Program-made: the position numbers and the translations under genes
Source: Rhizobium sp. 16-449-1b
Lineage (GTDB): Bacteria > Pseudomonadota > Alphaproteobacteria > Rhizobiales > Rhizobiaceae
Direction: 5' to 3'
DNA: 64,000 nucleotides
Assembly (NCBI RefSeq): GCF_017741935.1
Contig: NZ_JAGHMH010000018.1
Location: forward strand, 62,001-126,000
The notes under the pieces: generated by a model
The model's input: only the letters and a program-made list of their open reading frames with translations
The model's database searches: none
Told to the model about the DNA's origin: nothing
In this document: positions 61,110 through 64,000 of the stretch, piece after piece
Position numbering within the stretch: position 1 is the first letter of the stretch
Layout of the letters: every line of letters begins with the position of its first letter

Positions 61110-61421
61110 CTATTCCTCGGGCTCTGTCGTAAACATCAGCGGGAACCCCGCCTCCTTGCCGAAATCCATGGCCTCCTTGGCCTTTGTCTCGGCGATATCC
61201 TTGGCGCAGACGACCACCACGGCGGTGCCAAGCTTGTGCGCGGTCATCATCACCCGGTATCCGGCCTCTTCACTCATCCGGAAGACGATCTTCAGCACCG
61301 CCGTCACGAATTCGCGCGGCGTGAAATCGTCGTTGACGAGGATCACCTTGTAGAGCTTCGGCCGATCGAGCTTCGGCTTCGACTTCACTTTCGGTTTCAG
61401 GGCGACATCGTTGTCACTCAT
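61110..61421 (-). CDS. clpS2: ClpS adaptor protein, second copy (ClpS2-type)
   Basis: A 103-residue N-end-rule adaptor that delivers substrates with Leu, Phe, Tyr or Trp N-termini to ClpAP. The core YKVILVNDDFTPREFVTAVLK, with ND for the substrate pocket, and HKLGTAVVVVC, plus a KAKEAM helix are typical. There is no clpA adjacent, so it is the stand-alone rhizobial ClpS2 rather than the clpA-linked ClpS1. The second ATG is used as start because GGACTGCCCG gives it better spacing; the first ATG four codons upstream is possible. Confidence 0.88.
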   Translation of the reverse strand: MSDNDVALKPKVKSKPKLDRPKLYKVILVNDDFTPREFVTAVLKIVFRMSEEAGYRVMMTAHKLGTAVVVVCAKDIAETKAKEAMDFGKEAGFPLMFTTEPEE

Positions 61422-61613
61422 CGGGCAGTCCATCCGTTGATGACAGGAAAGAGGGCGAGGCTATGCTCAGCCCGCATATTATATTGCATCGCAAGCGCCG
61501 CTTTCAAGCCAAAGCCGCTTTGATCACGCAAGATGTGCTCGAAAAGCTTGACCCGGAGGCGGCTTTTACCCCATACGCACGGCCAAGGAATTCAAGAACA
61601 GCAGGTTTCAGCC

Positions 61614-62717
61614 ATGGGCTTCAAATGCGGTATCGTCGGTCTGCCGAATGTCGGCAAGTCGACCCTCTTCAACGCGCTCACCAAGACGGCGGCGGCGCAG
61701 GCGGCGAACTATCCCTTCTGCACGATCGAACCGAACACCGGCGAAGTCGCCGTTCCCGATCCGCGCATGCAGAAGCTGGCGGGTATCGCCGGCTCCAAGG
61801 AAATCATTCCGACGCGCATCTCCTTCGTCGACATCGCCGGCCTCGTGCGCGGCGCGTCCAAGGGTGAAGGCCTCGGCAACAAGTTCCTCGCCAACATCCG
61901 CGAAGTCGACGCCGTGGTCCACGTGCTGCGCTGCTTTGAGGATGACGATATCACCCACGTCGAGGGTCGCATCAATCCGGTCGGCGACGCCGACACGATC
62001 GAAACCGAGCTGATGCTCGCCGACCTCGAAAGCCTGGAGCGCCGCGTCGAGCAGACCCGCAAGCGCGCCGCATCCAAGGACAAGGAATCGCTGGCCCAGC
62101 TTCCCGTCATGGAAGCGGTCATCAAGCTCCTCAACGAAGGCAAGCCCGCCCGTCTTCTCCTGAAGACGCTGGCGCCGGAGGAAATCGAGATCCTGAAGGG
62201 CCTCAACCTCCTGACCTCGCATCCGGTTCTCTACGTCTGCAACGTCGCCGAAGGCGATGCCGTCGACGGCAATGAGCACACCAAGGCCGTGGCGGAGATG
62301 GCCGAGAAGCAGGGCGCGGAATGCGTCATCATCTCGGCCGCGATCGAAGCCGAAGTTGCGCAGCTGCCGGAAGAAGAGGCCACCGAGTTCCTCTCGGCGC
62401 TCGGCCTTACGGAAGCCGGTCTCGACCGTCTGATCCGCGCCGGCTACCACCTGCTCGACCTGATCACCTATTTCACAGTCGGCCCCAAGGAAACCCGCGC
62501 CTGGACCATCCGCCGCGGCACCAAGGCCCCGCAGGCGGCTGGCGTCATCCACACCGATTTCGAACGCGGCTTCATCCGTGCCTTCACCATCGGCTACGAC
62601 GACTACATCAACTTCAAGGGTGAAGTCGGCGCCAAGGAAGCCGGCAAGGGCCGCGACGAAGGCAAGGAATACGTCGTCCAGGACGGCGACGTCATCCACT
62701 TCCGCTTCAACACCTGA
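61614..62717 (+). CDS. ychF: Redox-regulated ATPase/GTPase YchF
   Basis: A 367-residue universally conserved P-loop protein of the Obg/HAS family. The nucleotide loop GLPNVGKST is at 9-17, the G3 motif DIAGLVRGASKGEGLGNKFL follows, and the C-terminal TGS domain ends FRFNT. YchF binds ribosomes and prefers ATP; in bacteria it modulates oxidative stress and translation. The G4 position reads NVAE, in keeping with ATP preference. Start ATG at 61614 is set by homology with GCAGGTTTCAGCC upstream; the frame is open 27 codons further upstream. Confidence 0.96.
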   Translation: MGFKCGIVGLPNVGKSTLFNALTKTAAAQAANYPFCTIEPNTGEVAVPDPRMQKLAGIAGSKEIIPTRISFVDIAGLVRGASKGEGLGNKFLANIREVDAVVHVLRCFEDDDITHVEGRINPVGDADTIETELMLADLESLERRVEQTRKRAASKDKESLAQLPVMEAVIKLLNEGKPARLLLKTLAPEEIEILKGLNLLTSHPVLYVCNVAEGDAVDGNEHTKAVAEMAEKQGAECVIISAAIEAEVAQLPEEEATEFLSALGLTEAGLDRLIRAGYHLLDLITYFTVGPKETRAWTIRRGTKAPQAAGVIHTDFERGFIRAFTIGYDDYINFKGEVGAKEAGKGRDEGKEYVVQDGDVIHFRFNT

Positions 62718-62744
62718 TTTCGAACGATATGACTGCCGCCTGAA

Positions 62745-62848
62745 GCATGTCGCGCAAAAGTGTGCAGCGGTTTTGCGGAACCGACATGCGACGGAAGAAA
62801 AACTTAAAGCGTGGCGAGCGAATCCGAAGGATCGCGACACGCTTTAAG
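62745..62848. repeat. Rhizobial modular intergenic palindrome, copy B
   Basis: The left module has outer arms GCATGTCG/CGACATGC (62745-62789) and inner arms CGCAAAA/TTTTGCG around GTGTGCAGCGG, and shares its core with copy A at 51020. The right module is different: CTTAAAGCGTG pairs with CACGCTTTAAG (62803-62848). The element ends inside the DUF2157 gene, supplying its TAA stop codon. Confidence 0.78.
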
Positions 62849-63944
62849 CGGGCGGCAGTCTCTTCTGCATGCCATCAGGCAGACGGCGCACAACGGCGCG
62901 CCGAAGCGGCATCCAGCCGGTGCCGATGACAAGAACGATCACGCCCACCGCCAGCAGCGTGATGAAGACGTAGGTATCCACCTGCGCATTGCCCTGGCGG
63001 AAGATCCCGTAGAGCGCGGCCCCCAGCGATACCAGTCCCGACGTCACGAAGGCACGTCGGTCGATGATCAGCCCCACCAGCATCAGCGCCATGACTGTGA
63101 TCACCACGACAGGCGTGCGCATCGACACCGTGTCGAGCCCGACGAGCGCCCCTCTCCCGCCGCCGGACAACCACAGAATGCTGTAAAGCAGCACGGGGGC
63201 GGCGCCGAGATGCAGCCAGAAGGCAATGTCGGAATTGACGGTCCGGCGCAACGGATCCTTGAGATCGAAGCGCATGGCCATCGCAAACAGACCGATCGCG
63301 CAGGCAACCAGCAGCATCGACTGCACGCCCTCATGGGTGGCCATGTCGAGCGGAGTGGCGCTCAGCCAGTCGAACAGGCGCAGAATGAGTTTCGGTACCA
63401 CGACCGCCGCCCCCATGATCGCCAGCGCCAAGGCAAGTGGTATCCTGTAGAGCAGATAGAAGAGGCCGAGCACGACGGGAAAGGCCAGCGTATATTGCAG
63501 CCCGTCATTGTGGATACCAAGCCCGAAGATGTCGGATGCTCCCAACATCGCCGACACGGCTCCCGTCCACATCGCCAGCGCGACGCAGGTCCAGATCGCC
63601 AAAGCGAAGGTCAGCGCTACAGCCGGCAGCGCCAGCCGCTGGCGGCGCACGAGGATTTCCGCAAGCACGATGATCGCGGGCAGCACCGCATAGATGGAGC
63701 CGAGGCCCCAGAGGCCGGCAAGCGCCACGACGATACCGATGGTGATCAGCACGTCGTGGAACCCGCGCACGAAGCTCGGCGTCTCCGTGTCGGAAAACGC
63801 CACGGCCTGCCCTGTCGTCTCCGCCACCACCGCATCGACCCTGACGCCGCGCTCGATCAGAAACGGCAGAAGCCGATCGGCAACGCGGTCGGGAAGAATG
63901 CCCTCCCGCTCGGCCTCATCAAGGATCAACTTCAACTCGGGCAT
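62844..63944 (-). CDS. Membrane protein, DUF2157-like
   Basis: A 366-residue inner-membrane protein of unknown function with about ten transmembrane helices. It begins with a cytoplasmic MPELKLILDEAEREGILP segment, of the type seen at the N-terminus of DUF2157 proteins, and continues into hydrophobic blocks such as VLITIGIVVALAGLWGLG. A basic tail (RRAVVRRLPDGMQKRL) follows the last helix. The 3' end lies in a palindromic repeat that gives it the last codons. No neighbour suggests a role. The start is the first ATG with no clear Shine-Dalgarno site seen. Confidence 0.75.
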   Translation of the reverse strand: MPELKLILDEAEREGILPDRVADRLLPFLIERGVRVDAVVAETTGQAVAFSDTETPSFVRGFHDVLITIGIVVALAGLWGLGSIYAVLPAIIVLAEILVRRQRLALPAVALTFALAIWTCVALAMWTGAVSAMLGASDIFGLGIHNDGLQYTLAFPVVLGLFYLLYRIPLALALAIMGAAVVVPKLILRLFDWLSATPLDMATHEGVQSMLLVACAIGLFAMAMRFDLKDPLRRTVNSDIAFWLHLGAAPVLLYSILWLSGGGRGALVGLDTVSMRTPVVVITVMALMLVGLIIDRRAFVTSGLVSLGAALYGIFRQGNAQVDTYVFITLLAVGVIVLVIGTGWMPLRRAVVRRLPDGMQKRLPPA

Positions 63945-64000
63945 ATCGGAAATCTCTCATGAATCATTGAGTTACAATGGATGCTATTGTAATCGTGAAC

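Noticed and set aside
1..64000. CRISPR arrays, insertion sequences, prophage genes, tRNA or rRNA genes
   Set aside because: I found no spaced identical repeats of CRISPR size, no transposase or integrase motif, and no tRNA T-arm or rRNA segment in the gaps.

Overview
The window is a GC-rich, gene-dense stretch of alphaproteobacterial chromosome, almost certainly from the Rhizobiaceae (Rhizobium/Agrobacterium/Sinorhizobium group). This rests on protein families and gene order: greA - lpsB/lpcC-type LPS-core glycosyltransferase - lrp - trxB - lsrB - two tandem AbcR-type sRNAs - arsR is the order I recall from rhizobia; there is a petP/petR pair, a BA14K protein, a stand-alone second clpS, and modular intergenic palindromes of the rhizobial type. 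I see no tRNA, rRNA, insertion sequence, prophage or CRISPR array, and no clear foreign island. LAYOUT. 1-6.7 kb: truncated acyltransferase, two drug exporters (MATE and Tet-type MFS), a LysR regulator, a zinc metallopeptidase and a zinc alcohol dehydrogenase. 6.8-10.4 kb: carB with a strong terminator. 10.5-15 kb: a DUF2235 hydrolase, a VOC protein, then a two-gene DNA-repair operon (radical SAM protein plus UdgX) whose promoter carries a perfect Rhizobiaceae LexA box. 15-19.8 kb: greA, LPS-core glycosyltransferase, lrp, trxB, lsrB and two ~117-nt sRNAs. 19.9-25.8 kb: an ArsR/MFS/ene-reductase cassette, an APH(6)-like kinase, a LysR/NmrA-type divergent pair and a DUF2188 protein. 26-35.4 kb: Ca2+/H+ antiporter, diguanylate cyclase, aspartate aminotransferase, a proteobacterial sortase with its probable VIT-VWA substrate, a sugar dehydrogenase and an EamA transporter. 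35.4-44.1 kb: cspA with a structured leader, BA14K protein, metallo-beta-lactamase-fold hydrolase, SH3 protein, the petP-petR-kinase signalling operon, csaA, proC, ybjN and ubiK. 44.3-51 kb: lgt, a MidA-type methyltransferase, pgeF, an M24-fold protein without its metal ligands, a lipoprotein, prs and a double-Kazal lipoprotein. 51-64 kb: a large hypothetical exported protein, a MHYT/PAS/GGDEF/EAL protein, rplY, a second GGDEF/EAL protein plus a solute-binding protein, pth, a GNAT enzyme, clpS2, ychF and a DUF2157-type membrane protein. HOW THE GENES WORK TOGETHER. Envelope and symbiosis-type functions recur: LPS core synthesis, LsrB with its linked AbcR sRNAs, lipoprotein maturation by Lgt, several lipoproteins and a sortase pair. 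Three proteins make or break cyclic-di-GMP, and two of them flank rplY. The repair operon is the clearest regulated unit: its LexA box overlaps the promoter and predicts induction by DNA damage. The items I rate highest are that SOS-controlled radical SAM/UdgX operon, the sortase-substrate pair, and the lsrB-abcR locus, where each sRNA copy has its own different upstream palindrome. All assignments are from reading the sequence; no database search was run.
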